DNA from: Sipunculus nudus
Lineage: Eukaryota > Annelida > Sipuncula > Golfingiida > Sipunculidae
Direction of reading: 5' to 3'
Assembly: GCA_026874595.1 (NCBI GenBank)
Contig: CM049314.1
Coordinates: 68,382,300-68,446,299, forward strand
DNA length: 64,000 nucleotides
Below the pieces are notes generated by a model, which worked only from the letters and a program-made list of their open reading frames with translations, was not told where the DNA came from and made no database searches. This document shows, piece after piece, positions 1 to 12,117 of this stretch (positions are counted from its first letter, which is position 1; each line of letters starts with the position of its first letter). Position numbers and translations under genes: made by a program.

Positions 1-520
1 CCTGTGGCAATTTCGCGCCAGCACATGTCAGATGCGGGCATGGAGCGTGCGTTTTGCTGACAGGGAACGGTATCGGTAATGCGTGTGTATCCCGTCATTT
101 CTGCGGTCATGGAGCGAAGTAAACGAGGAACGTTAGGTCCAGTTACTGCCTTCCTGTTGGTAATCTGAGGGCTGGCTACGGCAAATTGCTAGCGTTCTGC
201 GACTACCTCTGCCGTATAAATAGTTCCGCTACCGGCACGTGCAACTCTTGCGCCTTACAGGCAACTCCACCGTAAGTTGTCCGGAGCTGGCACGCAGGCA
301 ACCCGCTGTGCCTGTATGTGGCCTGAAGCTAACACGGACCTGTTTCTAAGCTCTCAAGCGCCTGGCCCGCATGTCACACGTAGCACACGCAAGGCCCACG
401 AAGATTCCACGCATCCAACAGGCAAGTTCTACGCGAAACCTACCTAAATCTTTGCCTGTCCGCAACAAAATCCATGCCCGCAACAAGCCCGTGTGGTCCA
501 CGCAGTGCTAATGTGACAGC
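1..520. other. GC-rich intronic block
   Basis: This block is clearly richer in G and C than the rest of the window and has no long ORF. It lies just 3' of the last visible ankyrin exon of gene A, so it is probably intronic. The abrupt base composition suggests an inserted repeat, but I do not recognise a family. Confidence 0.35.
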
Positions 521-542
521 GCCTTAAGTTTAAATTACTCAC

Positions 543-641
543 CTGATCTGTACAGGTTATGTCGGCTCCGTTTTCTAAAAGCTTCGAAACTGTCTCTTTG
601 TGGTCATTTGCAGCGGCAAGCATGAGTGCTGTTTTTCCATC
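543..641 (-). CDS. Gene A ankyrin repeat exon 2
   Basis: The 99-nt phase 0/0 exon ends at GTGAGT. It encodes a canonical 33-residue ankyrin repeat: DGKTALMLAAANDHKETV, then SKLLENGADI. It aligns with gene B exon 26061-26159. More ankyrin exons are expected to the left of the window. Confidence 0.85.
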
Positions 642-1553
642 CTACAAAATGAAATAGGTGAAACGTATTAAAGAGCTGTGTAGACGATAACATGAAAAAT
701 AGCCTGATGATTGGTCGATTACACACAAATAATATTTTTCATTTACTTTTCTTGTGACGATTTCAGAATATTATACAACATGACACTTTAAAGTTTTACA
801 ACATGAACAAACTAAAGTTCAACAAACACCACCTCATTTTAGAATTATCTGTCCTTAAATATTTGAGCAAATATTCATTTACGTACAATTAACATATTCC
901 GTTAAAATGATGGCAATGAACTAAAGGGCTTCATCCATGTGTATTGTTTGGCTCCAATGCTTGGCTAATATTCGGAGGTATTTTTTTAACCAGACGTACA
1001 AATAAAGGAGGCTATTTAAATAGAAACAGAAACAATTGATAAAACAGTGCGTCTTTAACTCTCTTCCTGCTGCCATTGCTACTCGAACCTAGATTGTGTA
1101 CTTATCTAATGGACAATCTGTATTCAGAAATTTAAATACTTTTGGGGACAACAGTGAACAATGATTTTGTAATCAAACCATGAAGTCTCAAATCATTTTA
1201 CAGTAAAATATTGTTAACACAGCCATGGTTAATACCTTATTATACAATGGGTAATGATATACACCCAGTATAAAATTTACTCTGGCTTCCAAAGTTATAC
1301 GATTCATGCTTTCACTGCTATCCGAGATGAATATTGGACACCATGGCTTAATTTCAAATCCCAAGAAAATTTTTATAAAGATATGCCTTGATAGTTGGTT
1401 CAAACTGGTAACAATAAATTATCTCAAAGTGGAGGACGATTAATTAACACACGTACCGAGCAACGTACGTCTGCTTCCCCTTCGTATTTCAGAAACTCGA
1501 TCATTGCTTGAGATGCTCCGCATTCAGCGGCTCGTAGCATTCCATTCATGCTA

Positions 1554-1631
<78 letters not shown>

Positions 1632-1749
1632 ATTAAGAATAGAGAGCTTTTAGATAGATTAACTGAATTATTAGCTAAAAGGCGTCACTCTTACTCTCTC
1701 CCTACATTTAGACTACAGATTAACACTTTACTATGTATACAATTATATA

Positions 1750-1798
<49 letters not shown>

Positions 1799-4700
1799 TA
1801 AAAATCTAATTATGTGGCGCTCGCTAAAATCTATAACCCAATTGTGTTAACAATTTAGACCCAGTTTGTGTCGAATCTCTGAAAAAAGTTTAAGCTTATT
1901 TGTCTGTAAATAAGGTTGACTGTGTATATAATGTAATCGTGTGTGAGAAATATACCCTGTGAATCTCGTTGAAATCAAATCTCGTGACCAATGGTTGACC
2001 TGCAAACGTGAAACATATTTAAATAACGCTTAATGCTTCATATATCGGGTACTCTATCCTTTACCATTGATCATATAAGTTTTATATTTATTTTTATATA
2101 GAATTTTAAGAGAAATGAGGAAATTCAATGTGTAACTTGTGATACAAAGGTAATATGACTCTCAAATGGATATCCTGACCTGTGACTCTAAATCATATCT
2201 TTTTGGTAAACATCTTGATCATAGGGAAATGTAAGCTTATCCCATAACACTAAGTATACAGGGTATATGTGCATCATACGGAACTTAACGTCAGGGGCCA
2301 GAACCAACAAGTGAGCCCAGACTTTATGCAGAAAAATGTGGGTTCAATGCCTAATGAACAATCAACAAATGAACCCATTTTTTATCTTTACGAATTTCGA
2401 CATTTTTGCCTGTAAACCCACATTTATTTTGTGAAAAGTGAACCTACCTTTGGTATTTTTGTCAACGACGTTGGGTAACATGTATAGAAACATAAACGAG
2501 TGAAGAGGTGTCAGTTATTTTTAATGCATATTTCCAACCTATAAAATTGTATTATATATTATTTATACTAGTATATAGTAGAAGCCTTTTAAGTAGAAGC
2601 GTTGAACCCACGTCTTTTTTTGGGGAAATGATTGTTCACTTTATGTTCTTGCTGATATATGTATGTTTATGATGAACCCACATTTGGTATATTTGTCAAT
2701 GACGTTGCGTACAAAATAAGCCAGGATAAATATAATATATACTTGATAAAATAATTTTATTTTATGTATAAGAGAAGCCTATTAGGCTAAATTGAAAACA
2801 AAAATATGGGTTCAGTTGCTGGAGTTTTGTCCCTTATAATGCACCTATACCATAAACAGATCCAAGTAACTTAGTTTTAAAAATCGTGCCAGTGGATCTA
2901 TATGCATGTCAAGTTACATTTCCTAGACAGTATTGGTACCATGTGTGCCCTGCAAAATTATGGGCCTATGGCTGAGATTTGTGATCATATACATATATCT
3001 GATACTATGTTAAATACATTTTACCTGCAGTCTTTTGCAGGTGTTCATAATAAGCAAACCCATCAAACTGGATTTTATGATAATTTGTCCAACAATTAAT
3101 CAGAAATCCAGTATTTTCCAATTATTCACACTATTATATTATACCTACTAACTATTTACTTCGGAGGTTCAAAAACCTATTCTTTCTCGTAAGTCAAGGA
3201 CAAAAGGTCTCACTGATCTGACTTTCAGATTCACAAGTCAGACTGTCAAATCTTAATTCCCTTGGTGCAACAATTATGAGACGCGGAAAAGTGTTTTCAC
3301 CCTGGGATCAAAAGAATATAAATCAGAGTGACCTTATTTTAAAACTGAACAGATGATTTGATTCTTCAGAAAATACACCGAAAGCTGTAACCTTTCATCC
3401 TTAAATGAGAATATAAATGCTTTGAATAAAAAAATCTTCATTTAGCGCGATTATATTTCTTTAAGATGAATTGCATTCCAAATTTCTTGACATCCCATCT
3501 ATCTGTTTCTGACAATTCAAGCCTTGTATATTATGTTGACGTATACGGAATCTGGAGTTCTAAAACACGTGTTTTCGTCTCGTCCATAAATCAGAGAATA
3601 TCGCTCAAAGTGAGCTTACTTTGAATGCCAAGTGTGGAACATAAAGTTTGAAGCTCCTGTGTTTTAAAGACTTCCTGTTATGGACGGAACTACGGATGTA
3701 CGGCAAGAAAGAAAATCGACGGAAAAAGACGAACTGTCATAGATTAGATGACTATCAGTAAGCTGAGCTAACATAACTGGGAAAATACTCACCAAATATT
3801 GGGCTGTTTATTGACAATTTTCCTTCTATTTCCGCATGACATAAATTGGGCACTTTCAGTAAGTCGGGCCAGCACAAGAGGAGACACTGAGACAGAGCAT
3901 TATATAGATATTTGGTCTTTGCAGCGATTCGCAAGATCTCACAGTCATCAAAACTACAACACACGCAGTGGAAAGAAATCTTCTTCGCTAACAGCTGCAC
4001 CTTTTTGGGCATTGAATGTTGGAAACCTTTTTGCAGTAGCGATGTTATCAATGATGCTCGATGGTCGAAATATTCATATTGATCTGCTTTTTTGTCACTT
4101 GATTCGTCCGGCGGTTCTGTCTGTATGGTTTCAAGTAAACTGCAAAAGTACCTGTAGACTTTGTTTTTTCCCCAGTCAGAGGCAATTCTCTTCCTGTGTG
4201 ACCCCTGACATTCTTGGAGAACCCTGAATGTCAACTAAAATAGAACTTTTCTTTAAATAGGGTAAACATTCAGACAATATAAGCATCGGATCATACGACA
4301 CATAACTTTAGATGAGTTTTCTATACTTCAACTTTCGTTAAATCGATCAGTTTTACCTTTTACACAACAACTTTATGATTCCCTTCAGTAACCCAAGGTA
4401 ATAATAGAAGAACAAAACCTTGAAACCGTGGGATTTAAGTTGGCTTATTGAAGTTTCTTCTCTCGTATTTCTTAACCTGTCACTTTCTCGACTAGATCTA
4501 TTTGACTTTAATACGATGAGATCAGTTGTAATATTAACACCTCCATGCAATCTCTTATTGTGAGAAAACAGAGATATTTATTTTAACACAATTTCAGAGT
4601 GTAATATAAAAAAACCACATATTATATATACGAACAGCATATCAAAAATTCATAAACAAAGAGAGCATAAAACAATTCTGTACACAAAATCCATTTGTGA

Positions 4701-7700
4701 TTTTGATTACATTCTTATGCAAAAATATGTTATACTTTGTGGATTATAAAAATAATTTACCTCCACAGAAATCTTGCGTCTTGATTCAGCTAGAAGCAGT
4801 TTACCAGGAATCGTGTCTGTCAAGGAAGTTTTTACTTTTTTTTAAATTTATATAGTAAACATTCACCACTGCTAAGCACTCAGGTCAAGGATAATTCTCT
4901 CAAAATAATCTAAGGTTACGAGAAATGATTAGGTGTCTGTATGAAAGGAGGTTAAAAAAGCCTTGGCTTGATAAATTATGAGGAAAAAACTTGATCTTAA
5001 GTACCATTATGCACATCTTTCTGCTTTGCAATCTGTCAAAATATATTGTTAAAAGCAAACGTGGTTTCATATATATTTTATAATGAGCTCACGGAGACCT
5101 TCTTTAAGCACATACGCAGGCAGGCTTCATACAGATAATATAGCGCAGATACCTTTCAGGCGGCTTAGCATAATATAACAAAGTAAACCTACAAGATGTA
5201 ATCTTACGATGAGCTGAGGGGATAAAGCGTCAGGAAGTATTGCTAAATATTATATTTTCTGCAAATCACCATGCTTTCTTTCAAAGTGTGAAAATAATAT
5301 TTACCGGCATGGAGAAGCTGAGATTTAACCCTTTCAAACTTTTTATCTTTACTGTCCTGTAGGAATGTGATGATTTTCTTAATACATATTATATTCTTTT
5401 CCATAAGCAATTCATATCGAACTGGGTCCTTCTTTATTTTCTGTCAGATGAAATAGGAAAAAATGAATGTTTATGCATTTGGTCAGGCATATCACTCTTA
5501 AAACACATAAAAAGGTGCCTACTCTGTCGAAAAGAAAAAAGAGTTAAAGATTGAACATTACGACCATGTTCGTTGATAGTTGTGGTCAGCTATGTTAGAA
5601 CAGATCTCTATGACAATAATGATAATGAGAGTCTCCAAATTACAGTTATTATAACTGACACGAGAGAATGGAGACAGACATTAAAATAAATCTTCAATAC
5701 TTCGTACCGCTATTTTGAACTAATTAATTTATGTAACAAAACAATGAGCATAATAATTAAACAAATGAAATAACCTCAACCGCTGCTTTTTCTTCATCCG
5801 TGATTACTCCTTCATTTAAAAGATTCTTCAACACAGACATACTGAGCGGATGAAATGTCTGTTAAAAGAATTCGTTTTCATTGATTAAAGTAGAATAAAT
5901 GACTTAATGGATATGAAAAAGGGTGTTTCTTTATTATTCGGCTGTTAATATTTATGAAGAATATTACTCTTGTCATCTGTGATTACCCAAGTGAAATCAA
6001 GATTATTTGAAAAATAATTTTGATTAAAGTAAGGTTTACCCTTTCTGTCAATCAATATTAGGCTAAATACAAATCAGCGTATCAAACATTGTCTTAGAGC
6101 TGTGCGTATTCGGATTGCTGAACTTTTCGCTTAGCTTATAAAGTAGCGTTTGGCATCTTTCCTCACACACGGGTTTATTTTCCTTTCTCGGTATTTTTTA
6201 AAACCTAAATTTGCTTTAAGCTATTACCTTTGGTTGGTTAAGTTTTTCTTCTGGATCTGGAAAATTAAACGATGAGAAAGTTCCTGATAAAAATGATTTA
6301 TGGCAATAATTTTTTAAACGTTTCTGGTATGAAATGATTTATGTCAATTAATATCAACAAAGTTTAATCAATTTTCCTTCAGTCATCTCAACATGCCTTT
6401 ATGGTGCATGTAATATGGGAAAATATAGAGCTTTATAAAAAAATACCTAATTGCCTCATTTGTTTGGCAGCTGCCCTGTTGCATTGGGATTTGCTTTCCT
6501 GGAAACACTGGATAAACTGTTCAAACGTATCGTCATCTTTCCCCATCAAGAATTGAGAGAAAGTAGACGCTTCGTCTTTATTCTAATGGAAAAAATGTAT
6601 GACAAATAATTAATAAGGGGATCAATTTTACCATTAATTATCTTCGAAGAAAGAAGTCTTCTCCCAGAACCTTGCTTTATGCTTGCTTAACATGTTAATC
6701 AAGGGAGTTCAGAAAGATAAATGTTTCATCGATTCACTGAAAGAATTAGGTACATGGTGTCAGGCAACATGTGAACAGGACTATTTATATATGTTACAAT
6801 TCTTATACTTACACAGCCATATACACTCCGGTGGTCACTTTCAAACATTGTTCGGAGGTTGTTTTCCAGTATGTTAGCTTCCACGAGAGTTGCAAGGAAT
6901 GATGGATTGAAGTCAAGTGACTTGTTGAGCAGTTTCTTAAAGCCACTTATCTTTTCAATGTATGGACCTAATCGCCTGTCGCCTTTCACAACTAAAGGTA
7001 TTTACTGAATGAGTTTAGCAAGACACCCTTCGATTTTCATATAAAGAAAAGTAAAACGTTAAGTACCACACATTCTTTACTGCATCTTTTGCTGCTTTAA
7101 AATTGCCCTGTCTGTATGGTTATGATGCGAAAACTGAATGATGCGAGAAAAAAGCCTATGAAATACACTCATAAAGTAAGTTACTTGAGATGTTATCAAT
7201 GCGTCTACAAATAAGACAGTTCTGTTTCCACAAGCCTCACAAGAGGAAGGATTTACATCATAAATGCATATTTGGTTCACATAATTCCATTGAGATGAAT
7301 GGGGTTAGGGTTTTAATAATTCATGGGGAAAAAACTCAAACATACAGTTGCGATTTTAAATAGTATTGTGATCAACCAGTGCGTTTCTATCTGAAACCTT
7401 CTTCCTAGAAAATAACAAGAAACATTCACCTGCGCCCTCTAGTGCCGCTGCTATTTCTTGGTAATCATTTCTGAGGCATTGCACAAATCTGTAGAGGAGT
7501 GGTTGCGATTTCATAGAGAGATAACCGCACAAGGCATTTATTTTCCTTTCGTTTGAATATGTGTGCTGTAAAAATACAATAGCGCAGGCAACAGTGAAAA
7601 CTTCTAAGAATATATAATCTTGATACAAAACGACGCGTTCGTCTTAGGCCAATACAACTGTCCAAGCTTTGTTCAGCACGAATCGACATGGTTTGGTTAC

Positions 7701-7890
7701 AAACGTTACAAAAGCGTATTATATACTTTCCTTGATGCTATCCCTCTCCTCTGTCGTATGACACTGGCATCAACAAGAGATTCCAGAAATTCTTTGTTTT
7801 CCAGATTTATTGATCGGAGGTGCCATTTGCAAGCTTTGATGACAATAGCAGGGCAACTGTCGACATGTTCTTCCTCGACCATCTTGTGCT
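543..7890 (-). CDS. Gene A: CARD-CARD-CARD-like/ankyrin protein (multi-exon, partial)
   Basis: This is a spliced minus-strand gene. Coding exons in transcription order are 7727-7890, 7430-7565, 6813-6991, 6447-6582, 6228-6256, 5775-5858, 5305-5440, 4761-4816, 3793-4234, 1956-1999, 1457-1555 and 543-641. Every junction has GT and AG ends and the phases agree throughout. They encode two CARD domains, a third CARD-like fold, an unrecognised helical domain and the start of an ankyrin series. The first exon with the ATG was not found; exon 2 enters in phase 1, so one is expected upstream of 7891. The 3' end lies beyond position 1. Gene B has the same exon order and nearly the same exon lengths, so the two are tandem paralogs. 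CARDs make homotypic contacts in apoptosis and innate immune signalling and ankyrin repeats bind proteins, so a cytosolic sensor or adaptor is inferred. Confidence 0.8.
1457..1555 (-). CDS. Gene A ankyrin-type exon 1
   Basis: The 99-nt phase 0/0 exon encodes 33 residues including MLRAAECGASQAMIEFLKY, a degenerate ankyrin repeat. The donor is a strong GTACGT. The acceptor TATTAG directly abuts an (AT)n tract that replaces the usual pyrimidine tract. The paralogous exon is 26849-26947. Confidence 0.75.
1559..1798. repeat. (AT)n microsatellites in gene A intron
   Basis: Two AT tracts lie at about 1559-1632 and 1755-1798 in the intron between the 44-nt exon and the first ankyrin exon. The first touches the splice acceptor. 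The equivalent gene B intron also carries two AT tracts. Confidence 0.9.
1956..1999 (-). CDS. Gene A 44-nt exon
   Basis: The exon has acceptor GTTTGCAG and donor GTATAT and runs from phase 1 to phase 0. It encodes about QPLVTRFDFNEIHR. Gene B has a 44-nt exon at 27455-27498 encoding EPLVTRFELNEPYK, so length, phase and sequence all agree. Confidence 0.7.
2280..2830. repeat. Degenerate duplicated intronic repeat
   Basis: The phrase GAACCCACATTTGGTAT and a following TTTGTCAAYGACGTTG recur near 2450 and 2680, with further GAACCCA fragments between. This looks like two decayed copies, about 230 bp apart, of a dispersed repeat. The rest of the 2000-3792 intron shows nothing I can name. Confidence 0.4.
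3793..4234 (-). CDS. Gene A large exon: unrecognised helical domain
   Basis: The 442-nt exon starts in phase 0 after TTCTATTTTAG and ends in phase 1 at GTGAGT. It encodes about 147 residues with no stop. The C-terminal half carries DCEILRIAAKTKYLYNALSQ, then CWPDLLKVPNL and AEIEG. Gene B exon 27649-28102 has the same blocks (DCELLRIAAKTKALYSALAQ, LCWPDIVNVPDL, AIEG), so the domain is under constraint. The final AIEG stretch may be the first ankyrin helix. I do not recognise the rest; it lies between the CARDs and the ankyrin repeats. Confidence 0.75.
4761..4816 (-). CDS. Gene A linker exon, 56 nt
   Basis: The exon has acceptor CTTGACAG and donor GTAAAT and runs from phase 1 to phase 0. It encodes about TIPGKLLLAESRRKISVE. 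It fills the only gap between the CARD 3-like exon and the large exon, and the phases close exactly. The gene B counterpart (29726-29754) is shorter by 27 nt, a multiple of three. Confidence 0.55.
5305..5440 (-). CDS. Gene A exon: CARD 3-like, second half
   Basis: The 136-nt exon runs from phase 0 to phase 1, the same length and phase as gene B 30002-30137. It encodes ELLMEKNIICIKKIITFLQD followed by SKDKKFERVKSQLL. The helical pattern fits a degenerate CARD end. Confidence 0.65.
5775..5858 (-). CDS. Gene A exon: CARD 3-like, first half
   Basis: The 84-nt phase 0/0 exon encodes MSVLKNLLNEGVITDEEKAA within 28 residues. That resembles CARD helices 2-4, although helix 1 is not evident. Gene B has an 84-nt exon in the same position (30309-30392). 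The donor GTTATT is weak. Confidence 0.65.
6228..6256 (-). CDS. Gene A 29-nt mini-exon (linker)
   Basis: This tiny exon has acceptor TTTTCCAG and donor GTAATA, entering in phase 1 and leaving in phase 0. It encodes about PEEKLNQPK. Gene B has an exon of exactly 29 nt at the corresponding place (30675-30703) with matching splice phases. Without that match it would not be callable. Confidence 0.6.
6447..6582 (-). CDS. Gene A exon: CARD 2, second half
   Basis: The 136-nt exon runs from phase 0 to phase 1. The peptide FLMGKDDDTFEQFIQCFQES is a clear CARD helix 4-6 pattern. It is nearly identical in spacing to gene B exon 30962-31109 (LMMGKNEDIFEQFIQCLQES), which supports both exons. Confidence 0.8.
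6813..6991 (-). CDS. Gene A exon: CARD 2, first half
   Basis: The 179-nt exon runs from phase 1 to phase 0 and ends at a strong GTAAGT donor. The peptide includes YIEKISGFKKLLNKSL and LATLVEANILENNLRTM, the first four helices of a CARD. YIEKI is shared exactly with gene B exon 31362-31513. Confidence 0.7.
7430..7565 (-). CDS. Gene A exon: CARD 1, second half
   Basis: The 136-nt exon runs from phase 0 to phase 1, with acceptor TTTTTACAG and donor GTGAAT. The peptide has INALCGYLSMKSQPLLYRF followed by VQCLRNDYQEIAAALEGAG. This is the C-terminal CARD signature (LL..L....F..F...L......A..L). It pairs with gene B 31795-31933. Confidence 0.75.
7727..7890 (-). CDS. Gene A exon: CARD 1, first half
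   Basis: The 164-nt exon enters in phase 1 and leaves in phase 0. Its acceptor is TATATCTAG and its donor GTATAT. The peptide contains KACKWHLRS and EFLESLVDASVIRQRR, matching helices 1-4 of a CARD (the L..L...GVIT type pattern). It aligns with gene B exon 32095-32244, sharing the KWH motif. Confidence 0.7.
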
Positions 7891-10603
7891 CTAGATATAT
7901 ACATAAGGATTTCATGGTGTTTGTTAAAAAAATAAATATATGTTGGTCCTAATTAAATCAATTCAGGAGGTGATCATAATGAATATAAATACGAAGTTAA
8001 TTCTATATTTTCTTTAGAAAATATGACGATTTTAAGGTAGAATTTAGTGGTTAAAGATCTTGATTAAGGCACCGTCATATTTATGAATATGCATCATAGC
8101 ATGGTTCTGCTAAATTTGGCTTTTATAAATAGCTCAAGTATTATTGTCATACTTGAGCAAATATTTATTCAAGCCAACATGTTAACTGAATGCAGAACTG
8201 TATTTATAGGTACATTCATAAAAAATATATGCCCGATTTACTACAGGTAAGGACATAGTACCGGTTTTGAGATTTCATGGAAATGATTATTTGGAGAAAG
8301 GCAAACATTTAAAGTAGCAAGTGATAGGCTAAGAGGAAAAAGTGATTCTTTGGAAACATCCCGATCCCGCCATCTAAACGCTTTATGTATATGCTTGTGC
8401 GCTTGGCCGCAATCACGATTAATTATAATTTGTGAGTGCAACTTGCCATTGTCCAGGAACGTTTCATTTCTATCACTTTCTCTTGTCGGAATCTGATCAC
8501 GACACACGGGAACACATGTCTAAAAGACGTAATTAAAACGAATGAGTTTTAAATATCAAACTCGATACCAGATACCAACAGGTGAATTGGTTCTGACGTT
8601 ATTATGGAGCAGGATATGAACATGATTCAGCAAAAAGCCTAGTGTATAGCAATAAGTGTGTCCTTGCTTTTCAGATTTCGCGGTTAATGAATTAACAGTT
8701 GCTCTATATGTAGAAAGAGTGTAAAGCAATTGCAATGGTGATTTTGGAGACATTTTGGCATCATTAACACCTGATATTAAGTTAGAACTGTAAACATTAG
8801 AGAAAGAACAAGAGGATACATATGAACAACTCATTTTATAAAAACATTGTGCCAAAAAATAAAAGAAAAATCACGGTCAAGATTAGTTTTTCCATGGCAT
8901 GTTGACACGCATATTCGGGGTGATAAGGAAAAAATCTTATACTGATAATTCAGCATATACAGGGCTTTGTCAAATATCTTGATATGAAAAAAAATCTATG
9001 GAAATATTCAGTATATATGCATTTCATTATGTACGTCCATGATACACAGCCAATGAGCGGATTATTAGAAAAAGAGTAGCGTTTAAGCCACAATACAATG
9101 TCAAATTCGACGAATATGATAATCTGTGACACATGTTCCATTGTGCAAAGGTTATGCAATCATATAACTAATGATTTAATTGACATGATTCTTTCCATTC
9201 ATATTGCAAGATTTATAAAAAATCATCGACAGTGTCATCAGATCCTGAAAACTTTTGGCGCCACCTTTATTTTTTATATTTTATAAATATATTATCTCTA
9301 TGTGTAAGACCCTTTAATGAAGTAGTCTTGCTGTTAAAAGGCAAAACCCGTAACCTTTAGACATAGAAACTTCTAATTATACATCCGTTGGGTTCTTAGG
9401 CAAATCTCCTTGGAAACCTGAAATAAATATTCTGTGAGCTATGGACTAAAAACATGATATTGAGGACCCAAAGAGTCAGACGGGACAGAAATTGTATCCT
9501 TATCCCTGGAATCTTCCAATACGACATCTAGGTAGGTCCTTGGCAAGTCTCCATTAAATCGTTCAGTTAAGTCACTGTGACCTGTATTCTGAAAGCTTCG
9601 AGTAGAAAACCTAATTTTAAGCAAACAGAAAGTCAGGTAGCGAACAGATTTTAACTGTTATATCTAAAATGTCTTTCTTAATGTAAAGAGAGGTCATGTA
9701 ATGTTTCCTTGGACATCCAAATTGAGGTCACTGCGACCTATATCTGAATAATATTTTTTTTTCTTGGAGACCTTAAGTAAGGTCACCGTTACTTATTTTC
9801 TAAGGATTCTTGGAAATAAACATGACTTTGAGCACTCTGAAGTCATTCTACCCATTGTTCAAGGTTCCTTAACAAATTTTTTCTCCATATCATAACATCA
9901 ATAGTTGATAGAGTTTTCCCGTGTCAGCGATCGGCTATGCGTCAAGACCCCTGGGTCTGTTTTAGTATATGGCCGAGATTATATTTTTGTTCAACACGGC
10001 ACATGATAGAGTGGCATGTTTTAATGAGGCCCTTGGTAATAATGACTTAAGGCAACATAAAGTACTTTTGAATTAATCCTTTACAGACGCCTTTAATTTG
10101 TTTGGAAAACTGTTATAATGGAGAAATTCTAGTAAATTCTGGTAAAAAAAAACGAATGACACCAAAAAAAATTATTTATGGGTACAATGATGCTTGGACA
10201 TATTCTTGAGATAACCTAATGTATTGAAATATCATGAATCTGTGTTTAATAAGCTTATAATCTCCCCATATCTTTTTAAACTGTAAACGTCAAAGATGGC
10301 AATCTATATTTACTTATACGCTCAACATTTTTGTTGGTTCATTAAGATTTCAAACTGCATAATAAAAGGTAACATCAAGTTTGGCGGCTTCTTAGGTTTA
10401 TAAATTTATACCTGATTACATGAGCTTTGTTTACTGCGAACGTACGGCAAGATAGGGTACGCTGCGCATGGCGTCAGTAGATGGACTACAACCGAATGGT
10501 AAAGCTCGGGTGATTAACCGTGGGCTGAACTAAAATATATATCACGATCATTATTCAGTAGAATGCACATCAAATATTTATCTGAATGTACACAGATCCT
10601 TAC
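7891..10603. other. Intergenic or first intron of gene A
   Basis: No convincing coding exon was found here. The missing first exon of gene A should lie somewhere in this stretch. Around 9390-9800 there are decayed repeats with GGTCACTGNGACC-type inverted half-sites, as in other dispersed repeats of the window. ORFs here are short and lack splice support. Confidence 0.35.
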
Positions 10604-10690
10604 CCTGCCTTTCATCCTTTTCAAGTGCTTTAACATTAAGTCAACGATACTCAGCCTCCCTAACTTCATGGCCTGAAGAAATGCCGTATG
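10604..10690 (-). CDS. Isolated ankyrin-like exon (possible 3' exon of gene B)
   Basis: The 87-nt phase 0/0 exon has acceptor AACGTTGCAG and donor GTAAGG. It encodes HTAFLQAMKLGRLSIVDLML and a basic tail, a plausible truncated ankyrin repeat. It matches the phase of the gene B ankyrin exons and lies downstream of them on the same strand. If it belongs to gene B, the retrotransposon at 13.9-18.6 kb sits in a gene B intron of about 10 kb. It could instead be a relic. Confidence 0.5.
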
Positions 10691-11699
10691 CTGCAACGTT
10701 TGTTAGAAAAGGAAGAGAGTCAATAAATTCGAGAAACAGCGCTATATGTTTTAACACTGCAAATATATAGCTTTGTCCCTTGACTTAATGACAAGACAAT
10801 TATCCAGAATATGCGAGCTTATCAGATAGGACCCATTGCTCTGGTAATCAATACAAACTTGACAAAGAGAGTTTATTCTCATAGCCGTATATTTACATAT
10901 ACTGGGTAATCTAGACAATATAAATAGAAATCACTGGTGTCACCGAATGCAATAGTTTACCAGCTTATTTACATAAATAACTATAGTTGCTTTGTTAAGA
11001 AAAAAAATTGTTGTTTAGTTGATTGTTTACAATTGTTTCCACTGCTATTTGGTTGACGATTGCCTCCGCCAGGAGGGAATGCGTTCTTTCCCATCAGAAT
11101 ATGTGTTTGTGCGTTTATAAATGTTTGTTCACAGCATCCCTCATGCAATCATGAACAGAATCTCATGAAATGTTCAATTAAAAGGCTATTGAGCAAAAGT
11201 ATTTGCTCATATTGTTACAAAAAAGCAAACTCTAGTTTCTTCTTATGTTTTTAATGTTGTGTTTCTATTATGTAAATTTTGCGATATAACGATTATGAAA
11301 GCAAATATGCACAAGATACAAGAAATACGAACCAGTTATTGTATTTGTAAATGTTGCTTTTAATGCATTTCATTTATTCAGATACAGTAATATTGCTTTC
11401 AGATGAAGCACTGAAAACAGTATGTTTGATGACAAAAAGACATAAACAAACCATATATATTTCAGAAAGTTATATGCAGCAGTTTGAATGTTTTAAACTG
11501 AAATCAACATTCTTCTTTATTAACACATTCGCTGCCCAGCCAAATATTCCCCCAGTGCCAGGGCCTGCAACAGTCTCGGGGAGGTCCGGGTGAGTAAGTT
11601 CTAGGTGTGAAAAGCTGATAACGAGGGTGTGAAGTCCACCTGGTGCAAGGGCCATAAAACTTGCTTGAGGTGTTATGCACAGAAGGATGTCATAACCCT

Positions 11700-11813
11700 G
11701 TTCGGCCTAATTAGCTAATTAGGCCTACAGCCAGAAAGGACTTCAAAGGAAAGAAGCGCACACAAACACAGATACGCCCTCACATGCACAAATATATATA
11801 TTATATATGTATA

Positions 11814-11877
<64 letters not shown>
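11700..11877. repeat. Perfect 22-bp palindrome and (TA)n(GA)n microsatellite
   Basis: Positions 11704-11725 form a perfect 22-bp palindrome centred on TTAGCTAA. A (TA)n tract followed by (GA)n lies at about 11806-11877. The surrounding 11.0-12.1 kb shows no supported gene. Confidence 0.7.
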
Positions 11878-11880
<3 letters not shown>

Positions 11881-12117
11881 ATTCATTTGTTTACACCAGG
11901 ACCGGGAAAGTCCAGCAGTTCACTCAATAGCGGCTCCTGTACACACTCGGATCGACCTTCGATATATTAGTTGAAATAACAGATGGAGATTTATAAAACG
12001 TCACAGTTATCATCATGTATGATCATCAAAGTTCTAATGTCACTTCATCGATCTGGTAGAACACGCGAGGGTTTGTGTCTTATTCTGGTTTATGATTGCT
12101 ATAAACTTTCAAGTATA

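Noticed and set aside
3799..4227. 142-codon plus ORF
   Set aside because: It is antisense to the large exon of gene A, whose minus frame has a paralog in gene B.
4353..4550. Minus ORF with a hydrophobic stretch next to a GT donor
   Set aside because: The exons on either side already join in phase without it, and gene B has no counterpart.
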